Part shown: positions 9,796 to 20,026 of the stretch, one piece after another
How the letters are laid out: each line of letters starts with the position of its first letter
Position numbering within the stretch: the stretch's first letter is position 1
Source: Lathyrus oleraceus
Taxonomy: Eukaryota; Streptophyta; Magnoliopsida; Fabales; Fabaceae
NCBI RefSeq assembly: GCF_024323335.1
Contig: NC_066583.1
Span: 414,730,031-414,794,030, forward strand
Direction of reading: 5' to 3'
DNA: 64,000 nt
The notes under the pieces: generated by a model
The model's database searches: none
Seen by the model: the letters and a program-made list of their open reading frames with translations, nothing else
Told to the model about the DNA's origin: nothing
Program-made: the position numbers and the translations under genes

Positions 9796-12303
9796 CTATA
9801 ATTTCTCAGAATCGCACATTCCCTCTTTGCCCCTGACTTTGTCAAACTGAGTAGCATCCAATGTCATGACATTCTGAGTGACATTGTACTTAGTCTGCAT
9901 CAGGTTCATACATACCAGTGATGAACACCTGCTACCAGAAGCTAGGTATTTAGCTTCTGCAGTGGACAATGATACACACATCTGTTTATCCCTTGTTACT
10001 CCACCATTTATATGATGATCAATAGGTGACTCACAGCTTACAATCAGATATTTTCCACAGTCTGTTCTTTTATCCATAAGCAGATTTGGGATTCCTCTAA
10101 TTGCTCCCTTGGATATGATCTTCTTCATTCCTTTTAAATGAAGTTGTCCAAGTCTTCCATGTCCCAGTTTCACTTCCTGCTCTCCCTTGGCTAAGGAGCA
10201 CTTGGAGGAGTAGAGTGAGTCTTTAGCTTCCCATAGATAACAGTTATCTTTGGATCTGGCTCCTCTCATCACTTCCTGATTGCAGCCATTCAACACCACA
10301 CATCCTCCCCTAGTGAATTGAACATTGAATCTTTGGTCACACAGCTGGCTTATGCTGATGAGATTAGCAGTTAGTCTTTTTACTAACATTACATTCCTCA
10401 GTTTTGGAGCTCCAGGACAATCCAGCTTACCAGCACCCTTGATTTCTCCTTTAGCTCCATCACCAAATGTCACATACCTGGTGGCATGGGGTTGTAGATC
10501 CATCAATAAGTTGCTCATCCCAGTCATATGTCTTGAGCAGCCACTATCAAAGTACCAGTCTTGTCTGGTAGATGTCCTTGGAGATGTGTGAGCTAGTTTA
10601 GCAACACATTGTTGATTCTCAAGGGGAAGCTGAAGATTAAGTGCCTGCTGCTTAGGTCTGACTAGAGGTGTCTGATTAGCAGCCCATTTTTGTTTCTTAA
10701 TGGGGGCATTATGCTTAGATGCCTTCTGCTTAGGTCTGACTTGAGTAGTCTGGTTAGGATAACCATGCAGCCTGTAGCAGAAGGGTTTTATGTGACCAAA
10801 TCTACCACAGTGGTGACATCTCCATCTCTGGAATTTCTTCTTCTGATGGTTACTCATCCCGGTTCCCTGATGTTGAGACATCGGTTGTGACTTCTGCTTG
10901 AGTTTCTGAACTTCAGCCTTTGATTTTTTGAGTTCAGTTGAAGACTTCTTAGCAAAGCCTAAACCAGACATGGTTCCTGACTTTTGTCCCACCTTTAGAA
11001 TCTCTTCCAAGGTGCCAGTTCCTTTATTCAACATTCTGATGGATTTAGTCATTTGTTCTAGCTTAGATGTCAGCAAGGATATCTCACCATTCAAACCATC
11101 TATGACTTTCAGCTGCTTCTGTTTCTCAGCTTCCAGCTCTTTGATGAGTTTCTTCTGCTTTTCTCCTTGGATACACACTTCTGCACTTTTAACACATAGT
11201 TTTTTATATGAAGCAGCAAGTTCATCCAAGGTAAGTTCATCTCCGCTTGAGTAATCATCTGAGGCACAGACACTGGTCAGAGCATTGACATGTTTAGCAG
11301 ATTCTCCTTCAAATTCACTCTCAGAGTCTCCTTCTGACCAGGTGACAGATAACCCTTTCTTTTGCATCTTGAGAAAGGTAGGGCATTCAGCTTTAATATG
11401 ACCATAACCTTCACATCCATGGCACTGGATTCCCTTGCTTTGAGTGACCTTTTCTTCATATTTTGATTTTCTACTGATGTCATATGAAGAGTTCTTGACA
11501 TTAGGTCTACCCTGTTGATCAACCTTCTTTATGAACTTGTTGAATTGTCTTCCAAGCATGGCTATGGCTTCTGAAATGCTTTCATTTCCTTCAATGTTTC
11601 CTTCTTCTGAATTCTCTTCAGTATTTGATACAAAAGTTATGCTTTTGTTCTTCTTTTCAGCATCCTCACAGAAGCCCATTTCAAAGGTTTGGAGAGAACC
11701 AATGAGCTCATCCACCTTCATATTGCAGATCTCTTGAGCCTCTTCTATAGTAGTGACCTTCATGGCAAATCTCTTAGGTAATGACCTGAGAATCTTTCTT
11801 ACAAGTTTCTCTTCAGCCATTTTCTCGCCTAGGCCACCAGAGGTGTTGGCAATTTCAAGAATATTCATGTGAAAGTCATGAATAGTCTCATCCTCTTTCA
11901 TCCTCAGATTTTCAAACTTGGTGGTCAGCATCTGAAGTTTAGACATCTTTACCTTGGAGGTACCTTCATGAGTTATCTTGAGGGTATCCCACACTTCCTT
12001 GGCCAACTCACAGTGGTGCACCAGTCTGAAGATGTTCTTACTTATTCCATTGAACAATGCATTCAAGGCCTTAGAGTTTCCAAGGGCTCATGCCTCTTGC
12101 TCCTTGTCCCACTCTTCTTCAGGAATTTGCATACTGACTTCATCTTCACCTGTCTTCGTTGGATGTTCCCATCCTTTGTTGACAACTCTCCAGACTTTGC
12201 TATCTAGAGACCTTAAGAAGGCTATCATACGAGGCTTCCAGTCATCATAGTTAGAACCATCCAACATGGGTGGTCTATTTGAGTGTCCTACATCCTTGTC
12301 CAT
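9796..12303 (-). pseudogene. Element S: gag-protease with pol deleted
   Basis: Starts at 12303 (MDKDVGHSN) with the copia gag N-terminal domain and has one in-frame TGA at 12088-12090, after which 756 codons stay open. In that part: gag (UBN2-like) to about residue 130; zinc knuckle CHGCEGYGHIKAEC at 215-228; coiled coil about 285-345; second zinc knuckle CHHCGRFGHIKPFC at 417-430; aspartic protease motif WYFDSGCSRHMTG near 504-516; GAG-pre-integrase HGRLGQLHLKGMKK. Soon after this the frame jumps straight to the end of copia RNase H (VSLSTAEAKYLASGS) and then to the pol C-terminus (ATQFDKVRGK). Integrase core and RT are absent. The frame stays open through both deletion joins. It could yield a gag-protease fusion if the TGA were bypassed. 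Confidence 0.88.
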
Positions 12304-12359
12304 GGTACTAGGAAGTAACTTCCCTAGATCTCACCCAGAAATTAACAGGCAGGGTGCCT
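12304..12359 (-). other. Element S: short leader
   Basis: Only 56 bases separate the primer site from the gag start codon. Confidence 0.6.
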
Positions 12360-12371
12360 GCTCTGATACCA
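12360..12371 (-). other. Element S: primer-binding site for initiator tRNA-Met
   Basis: GCTCTGATACCA on the plus strand, that is TGGTATCAGAGC in element direction, two bases from the LTR. This is the classic 12-nt match to the 3' end of plant tRNA-iMet used by copia elements. Confidence 0.93.
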
Positions 12372-12971
12372 ATTGAAATTCTAGTTATCAGACTTTCGAT
12401 GTCACACGGGTTGTTATGACATCCAATTCTGCGCAGACAAGAATTATGCAGAACTTAAAAAGTAAGTGCAATAAATAACACAAGTAATTGTTTACCCAGT
12501 TCGGTCCAACATGACGTACGTCTGGGGGCTACCAAGCCAGGGAGGAAATCCACTATTAGTAGTATTAATTCAGACCTTAAACCAATTGTTTAACCCTATC
12601 ACTTAATACCTACCCAATGCAATTTCAATCTTAAACTAAGATCAGAGTTCCTACTCACTGCCCCTCAATCACCTCAGTGATTACAACCTTTAATTAAGAT
12701 CAAAGACAATTGTGAAGTCACACTTCAAACAACTCTTGATTGTGCTTAGCAGCTTTAATCAAGATACACAACACTCACGTTTAAAAGCTTAGAGGGACAC
12801 AACACTTACAACTCAATGAACACCCTATACCAATGCAATCATCTCAGTGATAATTGCTTGGCTCACAAGATACACCTAATACAAGACACACAAAAATACA
12901 GCAGTGAAGTATGATGGACACACAAAATCTTCACGCCTAAAATCCCCGAGTTCTGAAAGAAGGATTGCCAT

Positions 12972-12982
12972 CCTTTTATATT
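12972..12982 (-). promoter_or_regulatory. Element S: TATA box of 5' LTR
   Basis: AATATAAAAGG on the minus strand, same place as in the 3' LTR. Element T now separates it from about 176 bp of its upstream end, although the tandem repeats remain adjacent. Confidence 0.6.
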
Positions 12983-13680
12983 GCAGCACTTGGGCCTTGT
13001 AATTGTATTTCCTGAATTTAAGGTCAAGCGAGTTAACCTAAATTCCACAACTAGGTTACTAATAAATAGGCTATTTGTTAGGTTCATTTATTGTAGCTTG
13101 GTTGTTGGTTTCCTGGATTTTAGCTCAGCTGTTGACTTCCTGAAGAATAGCCTAAGAAAAATGCTGAAACAGAAAAACTAAACAACCTACAATTTAGCAT
13201 ATGCTGCCTGGAGTGAATGTCACAACATTTAGTTTGACATCCAAAGCATAGACCATATGCTAAGTCTATTATCTTCCTGAAAACAGACTGTACAAATTTG
13301 TCGTACTGTACAGGACCAATCAGTCCATACTTCAGTAACAGCGTACATTCATAAATGTCAAAGCATCCAATTTGACATTTACACAATGAGCCTTACGTCA
13401 GGTCTGTTATCCTCTTGATAACCAGACTGAGAAATATACTGAACTGTAGCAGACAACTAACCTACCTATTATTTAGTATATGTTGTCAATGATGAATGTC
13501 ATAACTTCCAGTTTGACATTCAGACAGTAGGCTTTGTGTCAGGTCTGTTATCCACTTGATAAACAGACTGGAAACAAATACTGAGTTATTAAAGAACACC
13601 AACTGTTCTATTCCTCAGTAACTGCTGACAGGGATGAATGTCATAACATATAGTTTGACATTCAGTAGATCCTGTATTAG

Positions 13681-13685
13681 CTAAA
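13681..13685. repeat. Target-site duplication of element T (left)
   Basis: CTAAA before TGATCGCGAC and again at 27271-27275 after CATGTTATCA. The uninterrupted site is seen in the other S LTR near 7158-7162. Confidence 0.95.
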
Positions 13686-14932
13686 TGATCGCGACTTTAT
13701 GAGTCGAATTTGGGGTACAAACTGCAAGTGCACAGTTCTATCGCGTAGTTTTAAAAGCTAGAATCGATATACCGTTATCTAAGGTTACTTCGTAAAGCTA
13801 AGGTGGATAATGTTTGATTGTTTGGGGAAAAGCTAGAACTAAAAATAGAATCTAAATTAAATATCAAATAAACGGATATCGGTATGTAGTTCATCGTAAT
13901 TAGGGAATCAATTCTTTGTTGGTTTCTCGGTTTTAAAATAAATCATTTCAGTTGACTATATTGATTAAAAGTTCTATCTCAAACTCTCGCTCTGTTGAAT
14001 AAACCATGATTTTATGTTAACGTAGCTGTCACTTATAATTAAGTCAAAAACCATTTTTTGAAAGCAATAAAGTCCGTAGAAACTCTTTTTAAGAAAACAC
14101 TAACCGTTTAAACACCCTTATCTCAAACTCTCGCTCTGTTGATTTAGGTTATACAATTAAATTCGAATGCTTAACTCTCGTCCTCACATTCAATCTTTAA
14201 AAATACTTTTTGGAAAAGATTAGAATTTAATTAACTCTAAAAATTTTCTCGCCCTGATCTAGAATTAATATCCAATTTACACTGTCCAGTTAAAACCTCA
14301 AACTTTCGCTCTATTGATTTTAACCTCTTTATGTCCTTTACTCTCGTATAAAAACTTTGTTATTAAACCTGTAAACTGAGACCGTAAAAAGAGTGATTTT
14401 AATTTTAAATTTAATTAAACCGACTTAGTTTTGATCCCTTATTCCGCTTACTCTACATACCGATATTTAGGCGAATTAGCCAGACATGCTAAACGAACTT
14501 AAATAATTATCGTGCATAAACAGACTCATCTCAAGCAAATAATATAAATGAATAATAAAACAAAGCATTAAACAATAATTAAAGAACCTGAATTAAACAG
14601 TAGTCTTGAACACTCCACCACAAGCCAGTAGGATTTGTTCTTGAATTCTTCAATTAACCAACAAATTAAAACGAAGGAATAAAAAAAACTAGATTCTAAC
14701 GTAAGGTTAGATCCGGTGAAAAAGTACACAATAGTTTCCGGTGTAGAAACTATTATGTGAAAAAATAATTAAGTGCTAGAGAAGAAAATAAAATTGCAAG
14801 AGAAAACAATAAAAATTTGCAAAAGCGGTATGTAAAAGGTATGCTTAAACTGCTGAAGAAAAGAAAATTGGAAAATGCTGAAATCTGGAAAAAGCGTGGA
14901 CGTGTGGAACCTCTGTAGGGTTTGCAAAGTTG

Positions 14933-14941
14933 CTATTTATA
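14933..14941 (-). promoter_or_regulatory. Element T: TATA box of 3' LTR
   Basis: CTATTTATA, read TATAAATAG on the minus strand, about 135 bp downstream of the TGACG array in element direction. Confidence 0.65.
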
Positions 14942-15073
14942 TTGATGTTTCCGTAACGGTTTTCAAAGCAGTCTGCGTCAAAGAGTCTTCACGTAACGGA
15001 TGCATCGCCGTGGAAATAGGATTCAGCGTGTATATAGGACTCAACGTCTCTGAAGGCAGAATTGTAGGGGGAT

Positions 15074-15190
15074 GGTGTGACGTCCGTCACTCCATGTGTG
15101 ACGTCCGTCACACCATGTGTGACGCTCGTCACATAAGTGTATGCAGCGTGACGTTCGTCACAGCATCCGTGGCGGTCGTCACAGGCACGA
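15074..15190 (-). promoter_or_regulatory. Element T: TGACG-motif array in 3' LTR (five units)
   Basis: Successive units of the form GTGACGTCCGTCAC, each nearly palindromic, at about 15076, 15097, 15118, 15147 and 15168, the last diverged. TGACG is the core of sites bound by plant bZIP (TGA/CREB-like) factors. It lies in U3 upstream of the TATA box. The 5' LTR has four units. Confidence 0.7.
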
Positions 15191-15416
15191 CGCCTGTGTC
15201 TTCTTTGGGCTGGGCTTGGCTTTTGCTATTTGTTTCTTTTCATTCCTTTTTGCACCTCCTTTTCTTCCTTTTTTACTTGTGCTTCAAATAAGACACCTGA
15301 GACAAATAGAAAGGAAATACCGCTTAATATCTAATAAAAATGCAGTAAATTGAAATAAATAATAATATAATTTAATTGAATTAAGTCCTAAAATATGATA
15401 TAATTTCATGTTATCA

Positions 15417-15427
15417 AACTCCCCCAT
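15417..15427 (-). other. Element T: polypurine tract
   Basis: AACTCCCCCAT, read ATGGGGGAGTT, directly adjoining the 3' LTR. Confidence 0.85.
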
Positions 15428-16526
15428 ACTTAGATCTTTGCTTGTCCTCAAGCAAAATTCAGTATAGAACTCGTTAAAGGTTTTAGCCAGATGAAATTTC
15501 AAAACACACGTCAATTCGTATTAGGTTGCATGTAAACTTTGTTTAGAGGTAACTTGAGTTAAATCCTGACATCAACAACCACCGTCACAACCTAGATAAC
15601 CCTGCCTTATGCAAATCAGTTCAAGTACACTATGATAGCTATCCTAGTTCCTTTACTCTTATTTCACCCGTTTTCATTCTAGCGAAATCACATTAAGCCC
15701 TTTATCTTTTCGCGCACATAGTGGAGTAACCGGTTAGTGATTCTGATTCCCTTTTTAGCTTGAAGTTCTGGTACATAAGTCGGATAACTTCGTTATTCAG
15801 TCCATTGCAAATTGCGGGGGATCGGACCGTAGTCTGCCCTACCAAGTTCAGTACCAGATACCTGCTGAACCAACTCATAATGGATCTTTCATCTTATGCT
15901 TTTGTATGATCTGCAACCTTTAGATTAAATGATCTGGTAAGGATCACCTAACTTACTTAGTGCATTTCCTGATATATTTATATTTTTTATGTTACTTTGG
16001 GAATCATTCACTTATATTCATCGGCCCTCCACGTAGTTTGCTATTAAGATGGTGCTGACTTCTTGTATAAACTACTCGGGGTTACTATAAAACTAAAAGT
16101 TCAAGGGATTGGTATAATAGGTACTTATCCTGATCTAACGTGTTGAGGTTTGTTTGGAGTGTTTGGCGGTAGTAGTTTTTGTCTTAATTCGTCTCAAGTT
16201 CGATAAAATGAGCAACCTTTATACTTATTGGGTGTTGAATTTTTGTTGTGGCTCATGAAAATTTGAGGGAATAGATAATAGAAATTGTTCACACTCGGGA
16301 CTTAACTTAAAATAAATCTATATTATAATAAAAAAAATTGTTTTTTTTTTGTTTTTTTTTATAGGGAAATAACAATGAAAAGAAAAGTACATACTTGAAA
16401 AAGAAATGGAAGTTGAAAAAAAATGGAAGTAGAAAGAACAAGTTTCCCCCCTATACTTAAATTAAACATTTTCCCCAATGTTTTAAGGAAATGAAATACA
16501 ATAGGGAATGGGAAAAGAAACTACAA
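15428..16526 (-). other. Element T: 3' untranslated region
   Basis: About 1.1 kb without a supported gene, including an A/T homopolymer-rich stretch at 16320-16370. Confidence 0.6.
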
Positions 16527-17825
16527 CTAAGGCTGCCTTCCGCCTCTTGTTCTTGGGCCTGGTGATCTCTGACGTAAGTCTAAGTTGTCGAACCTGCTAA
16601 ACAACTCAGTGAACCGCTGATCGGTTATGTTATTCCTCTCTGCCTGCTGTTGTTGCATTTGGCGCATTAGTTGCACCATTTCGAGATTCTGTGCTTGCAT
16701 ACCATCAATGGCATCCATGATGTCGTCGTTGGTTGCAGGCCTTCGTCGTCGACGACGTGAGGATGGGCCAGCTGCAGCATCGGAGCGGTTGAGCGGGACA
16801 GATTGTTGTGTAGGAGTAGGATCACCTTGTTCCATGTCTTCAAACTCGTCTTCGGGCGGGTTTGTATGCGAAGGCTCGGTAGCTTCGGGAGCATTCAGAT
16901 CATAGAGGTGGCGGTTGGGATTGGTGACATCGGTTAGGGAAATGTTGGGGAGAACAACGCTTGGAATAGCCTGGTTGTTCACCATAAGATAATATCCTCC
17001 GCCTACTCTGTTCTTAATCAGGCGGCTGGATCGACAATAGGCTATATCCATAAATATGGGAGATAAAGATTCTAAAGTTTGGAGTCGGTCCCCTAGGTTT
17101 AAGCCTAGTGCTATGGTGGTTATTAATCCACCAATTACAAAGGGTTGACGGCCTCTAGCACATAAGGTGCGGATATGATGAAATAGAAAAGAGGCAGCGT
17201 TTACCTTAGCCTGCGGTTCGAAGACGCATTCGAGGAAGAAAAGTTCCTTTGCATTGACCTTGTTGTTATTTGGTCTACCAAAAACTGTGTTCTGTAAGAT
17301 GCGGATAAAATACCGGATGGTTGGATTATGTATGTGGGAAAGGAGAAGCTCTTCCCAGTTGTAGGCATCTAGACCGGATATTTTCTTAAAAAGGGTGAAA
17401 ACGGCAACTGTGTTCCAGTTTAGGTCGGGAGGGATTCTGGGGTAGACTTGGCCTTCTGTGGAGAATTGTAGCATGGTACTCAACTGGTTTTGGGTTAAGG
17501 AGTACTCGGTGTTGAACATACGGAAGGTTGCGGTACCGGTTAAGAATTCGTCTTCACCGGCGGGAGTGGTGTATGCGTATGAACTTAAGAATTCTAAGGT
17601 TAGGGAGGGGTAAGTGGGTTGATTATGTGTGCACAGAAAGGTTAAGTCGGCTTGACGGAGCATCCATTCGATACCTTGGAGTAATCCTAATTGTTGTAAA
17701 CAAGTAAAATCAGGATACCTGGTGGAGACGACACCTCGCTGTTGGAAACGCTCGTATTGCTCCCTTTGATAATTTTCATCTTCGGTTCGGAAGATGATAT
17801 TTCCGAAATTCTGGTTACCCGCCAT
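16527..17825 (-). CDS. Element T: second env-position ORF (432 aa), ATHILA ORF-1-like
   Basis: Intact ORF from ATG at 17825 (MAGNQNFGN). Its core (about residues 70-310) shares spaced motifs with the 426-aa ORF upstream: LTLEFLSS, FRMFN-EY, HNPTIRYFIRILQNTVFG, GGLITTI and a final YDLNA. This pattern resembles the ATHILA ORF-1 family found after integrase in Athila elements. Beyond the core there is an acidic linker, then SRRRRRRPA, which looks like a nuclear-localisation signal, then a Gln/Met-rich coiled coil. No signal peptide or membrane segment is seen, so an envelope role is unsupported. A TATA box lies about 95 bp upstream, with a TGACG array beyond it. Function unknown; a nuclear or nucleic-acid-binding role is an inference. 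Confidence 0.78.
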   Translation of the reverse strand: MAGNQNFGNIIFRTEDENYQREQYERFQQRGVVSTRYPDFTCLQQLGLLQGIEWMLRQADLTFLCTHNQPTYPSLTLEFLSSYAYTTPAGEDEFLTGTATFRMFNTEYSLTQNQLSTMLQFSTEGQVYPRIPPDLNWNTVAVFTLFKKISGLDAYNWEELLLSHIHNPTIRYFIRILQNTVFGRPNNNKVNAKELFFLECVFEPQAKVNAASFLFHHIRTLCARGRQPFVIGGLITTIALGLNLGDRLQTLESLSPIFMDIAYCRSSRLIKNRVGGGYYLMVNNQAIPSVVLPNISLTDVTNPNRHLYDLNAPEATEPSHTNPPEDEFEDMEQGDPTPTQQSVPLNRSDAAAGPSSRRRRRRPATNDDIMDAIDGMQAQNLEMVQLMRQMQQQQAERNNITDQRFTELFSRFDNLDLRQRSPGPRTRGGRQP

Positions 17826-17919
17826 AATGATGGATGAACTGAAAGAGGTAAATTGGAAAGAAAAGAAAAGTGTTTGATAGAAGAAAGTGGTTTGTGGTGA
17901 ATGAAGGAAGGTTTGGTGG

Positions 17920-17927
17920 GTATTTAT
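17920..17927 (-). promoter_or_regulatory. Element T: candidate internal TATA box
   Basis: TATTTATA on the plus strand, TATAAATA in element direction inside CCTATAAATACCC. It is followed by an A/C/T-rich leader of roughly 60 bases before the 432-codon ORF. A start site 25-35 bases downstream would give a normal 5' UTR. Confidence 0.5.
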
Positions 17928-18021
17928 AGGAAAAATTTTGGAAGTTGGAAAAATAGGTGGTTGAAAAGTGAATAATTGTGGGTAAATGTGAATAAATGGG
18001 GAAGGTAAAAAGTTTAAGGGG

Positions 18022-18155
18022 GTGTAACGTTCGTCTCCAACGGCTCCTTAACGTTCACCTAGTCTGAAGGGCGTTACGCTCGTTACAGGTGCATGACGGA
18101 CGTCACAGGTACTTAGCGTGACGTCCGTGACAGACTGTGTGACGCTCGTCACACT
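18022..18155 (-). promoter_or_regulatory. Element T: internal TGACG-motif array
   Basis: Five imperfect units: GTAACGTTCGTC (18023), GCGTTACGCTCGTTAC (18071), ATGACGGACGTCACAG (18092), GTGACGTCCGTGACAG (18118), GTGTGACGCTCGTCACAC (18137). They belong to the same repeat type as in the LTRs, at a similar distance from the TATA box. Confidence 0.65.
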
Positions 18156-18513
18156 GTCTGTTTGGCAAGGTTTCAGCTAGCGTCCTTCAGAGTGACTGGT
18201 AAGTTATTATATATTATTTATTTTTTTTGTTTGTTATGCTACTGATTGATTTATTCTGCAATTTAATTTCTCATGCATGCTTATTCTACTTTGTATAATA
18301 GTGCATATATAATTCAATAAATCATAGGTAGCAACAGTAGAGAACATAATAGCTATTGCATAATAAAATTAAATAAATAGCTTCAATAAAATGATCATAA
18401 TGTAATATTGGAAAGAAAAACAAAAAATGCGAAAAGGAAACAAATGCGAACATGAATTCAAATAACATTAATGAATAATCTAACTTAAAACTAAATAACT
18501 AAGAAAATAATTT

Positions 18514-19794
18514 CTATCCATCTGCACGATCTCTGGCCGGAGGAGCAAAAGAGTTAACACGGTATAGCAACTCGTGAAACTGATTTGTCATACTGCTCAT
18601 GTATCCTAGAACTTCGTGTCTCATTTCAGTAAACTCTTCTCTGAGGGCGTCTTGTTCTGACATCAAAGCTTCAATGGCGGTGTTATAATCAGTTCCGAGC
18701 ATATGATGTCGGAGGTCGGATATTGCTGATTCTTCGGTCTGAACAGGCTGAGGAGGAGGGTCAATATCATAATAGCCAGATGGTGTCTGAGGGTCAGATT
18801 CAGCATAAGGGATCTGGTCATCACAAATCTCATAGTCCTGGATGGATTCAGTGGATCTAGCAGGAGAGGGTGTTGCGTTCAGATTGTAGAGCCAGTTACT
18901 GCGGTTATGAACATTAGTCCTGGGATTGGGTAAGGTGAATAGGCAAAGAACTTGGTTATTAATTATAAGCTCGAACTCGTCAGACCCTTGGTTTGCTATA
19001 AACATGGCATTGAAGAGGAAGGGTATACTCATAGTAGTAATGCCACAGAAGGGGCTTAAGTCAAGCATAGGCTGACGTAATCCAATAGCATTACCAATCA
19101 TGGTTATCAAACCGCCTACTCTAATAGGTGCTCGCTCATCTTGGATAAGGTGGTCTAAATTTGCTAGCATAAAGGTGGCACCGTTTACTGGACGGTTCTG
19201 GGAAGCACAGAATATGATGAAGAGTTCATCACGTGAAACTGAAGTGCTGTATGGCTTCTGTCCAAATAAGGTGTGGGTCAGGATCCTATGGAAGTAGCGG
19301 AAGGCCGGGTTATGTATGTTTCCAGAGAGAAACTCATGTTCCTCGGGATCGTCATTTCCAGTCAAGCTACCCCAAAAGTGTTCGAGTTCTCTATATTCAA
19401 AAAGTTCTTCCTGGCTCACTGTGAATGTATCAAGGGAGGTAGGGAAACCCAAAAGGTTGGTAAAGTCTCTAATATTAAATTGGTACTCCATGTTGAACAT
19501 TCTGAACTGGATAAAACCTCTGTTAATTCCTTTCGCATGGCTGGGTAGATAGATTAATGAGCTAAGGAATTCTAGTGTTAGTCTCCGGTAGGTGACGAAA
19601 TGTCGTAGGATAGGAGATGTTTCCCACCCTATCTGATTCAGCAAAAACAGGACACTTTCTCTTAGTCCAAGGGCGGTCATAGCCCAGTCATCAGCATATA
19701 AACTAGGTAGCATCTCTCTCGTGGCTAGTTCTTCAAATTTTAGTTTGTGAGCCATTCCTCTGAATTTGATACCCATACGGTCAATTTGTCCCAT
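18514..19794 (-). CDS. Element T: first env-position ORF (426 aa), ATHILA ORF-1-like
   Basis: Intact ORF from ATG at 19794 (MGQIDRMGI). Core motifs in order: LTLEFLSS, FRMFNMEYQF, IHNPAFRYFHRIL, RVGGLITMI, LYNLNA. These line up with those of the 432-aa ORF, with low overall identity (roughly a quarter by eye), so the two are old paralogues. The C-terminal 60 residues form a likely coiled coil (EALMSEQDALREEFTEM). Unlike its partner it has no arginine run. No signal peptide or membrane helix. It begins 232 bp after integrase ends, and I see no convincing promoter in that gap. Function unknown. Confidence 0.78.
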   Translation of the reverse strand: MGQIDRMGIKFRGMAHKLKFEELATREMLPSLYADDWAMTALGLRESVLFLLNQIGWETSPILRHFVTYRRLTLEFLSSLIYLPSHAKGINRGFIQFRMFNMEYQFNIRDFTNLLGFPTSLDTFTVSQEELFEYRELEHFWGSLTGNDDPEEHEFLSGNIHNPAFRYFHRILTHTLFGQKPYSTSVSRDELFIIFCASQNRPVNGATFMLANLDHLIQDERAPIRVGGLITMIGNAIGLRQPMLDLSPFCGITTMSIPFLFNAMFIANQGSDEFELIINNQVLCLFTLPNPRTNVHNRSNWLYNLNATPSPARSTESIQDYEICDDQIPYAESDPQTPSGYYDIDPPPQPVQTEESAISDLRHHMLGTDYNTAIEALMSEQDALREEFTEMRHEVLGYMSSMTNQFHELLYRVNSFAPPARDRADG

Positions 19795-20026
19795 CTGGTT
19801 AGTGTTAGCTAGAGAAAAGAAAACATGAGTTTTAGTCAGGATTTGGCCAAATGCCGAAAGAAAAGAAAAGTTTTTAATAAATAAATTAAGAATGAATACT
19901 AAACAGAAAAGAATAATTAAGGAGAAAATAGAAAAATAATAATAATAGGATAAGGAAATAAAATAATTTGTGGGTTGTCTCCCACTAAGCGCTTTGTTTA
20001 ATGTCGCAAGCTCGACATAAAAACAA
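19795..20026 (-). other. Element T: integrase to first env-position ORF spacer
   Basis: Contains the motif TCCCACTAAGCGCTTTGTTT (19980-19999), which I recognise as recurring after pol in Athila-like elements. Otherwise A-rich and without a gene. Confidence 0.5.

Larger units (their letters stand above)
12374..13685 (-). repeat. Element S: 5' LTR, main part
   Basis: Nearly identical to 5851-7160. It is interrupted by element T after GTATTAGCTAAA and finishes at 27276-27451. It carries the same repeated block (about 13213-13670) and TATA box (12972-12982). Confidence 0.94.
13686..15416 (-). repeat. Element T: 3' LTR (1731 bp)
   Basis: From TGATCGCGAC to CATGTTATCA. Relative to the 5' LTR it lacks about 20 bases near 13757 and has one extra TGACG unit near 15075-15115. 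The short ORF at 14875-15291 is present in both LTRs but overlaps the promoter and has no recognisable domain. Confidence 0.95.
17826..18513 (-). other. Element T: 688-bp spacer with promoter-like features
   Basis: Lies between the two env-position ORFs. In element direction it has the TGACG array (18155-18022), an A/C-rich stretch, a TATA box (17927-17920) and a short pyrimidine-rich leader to the ATG at 17825. No ORF is supported. Confidence 0.6.

Noticed and set aside
14875..15291. 138-codon ORF (and its 131-codon twin at 26750-27145) as a gene
   Set aside because: Both lie in LTRs of T over the TATA box and TGACG array, on the strand opposite to the element, and have no recognisable domain. 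The length difference just follows repeat number.
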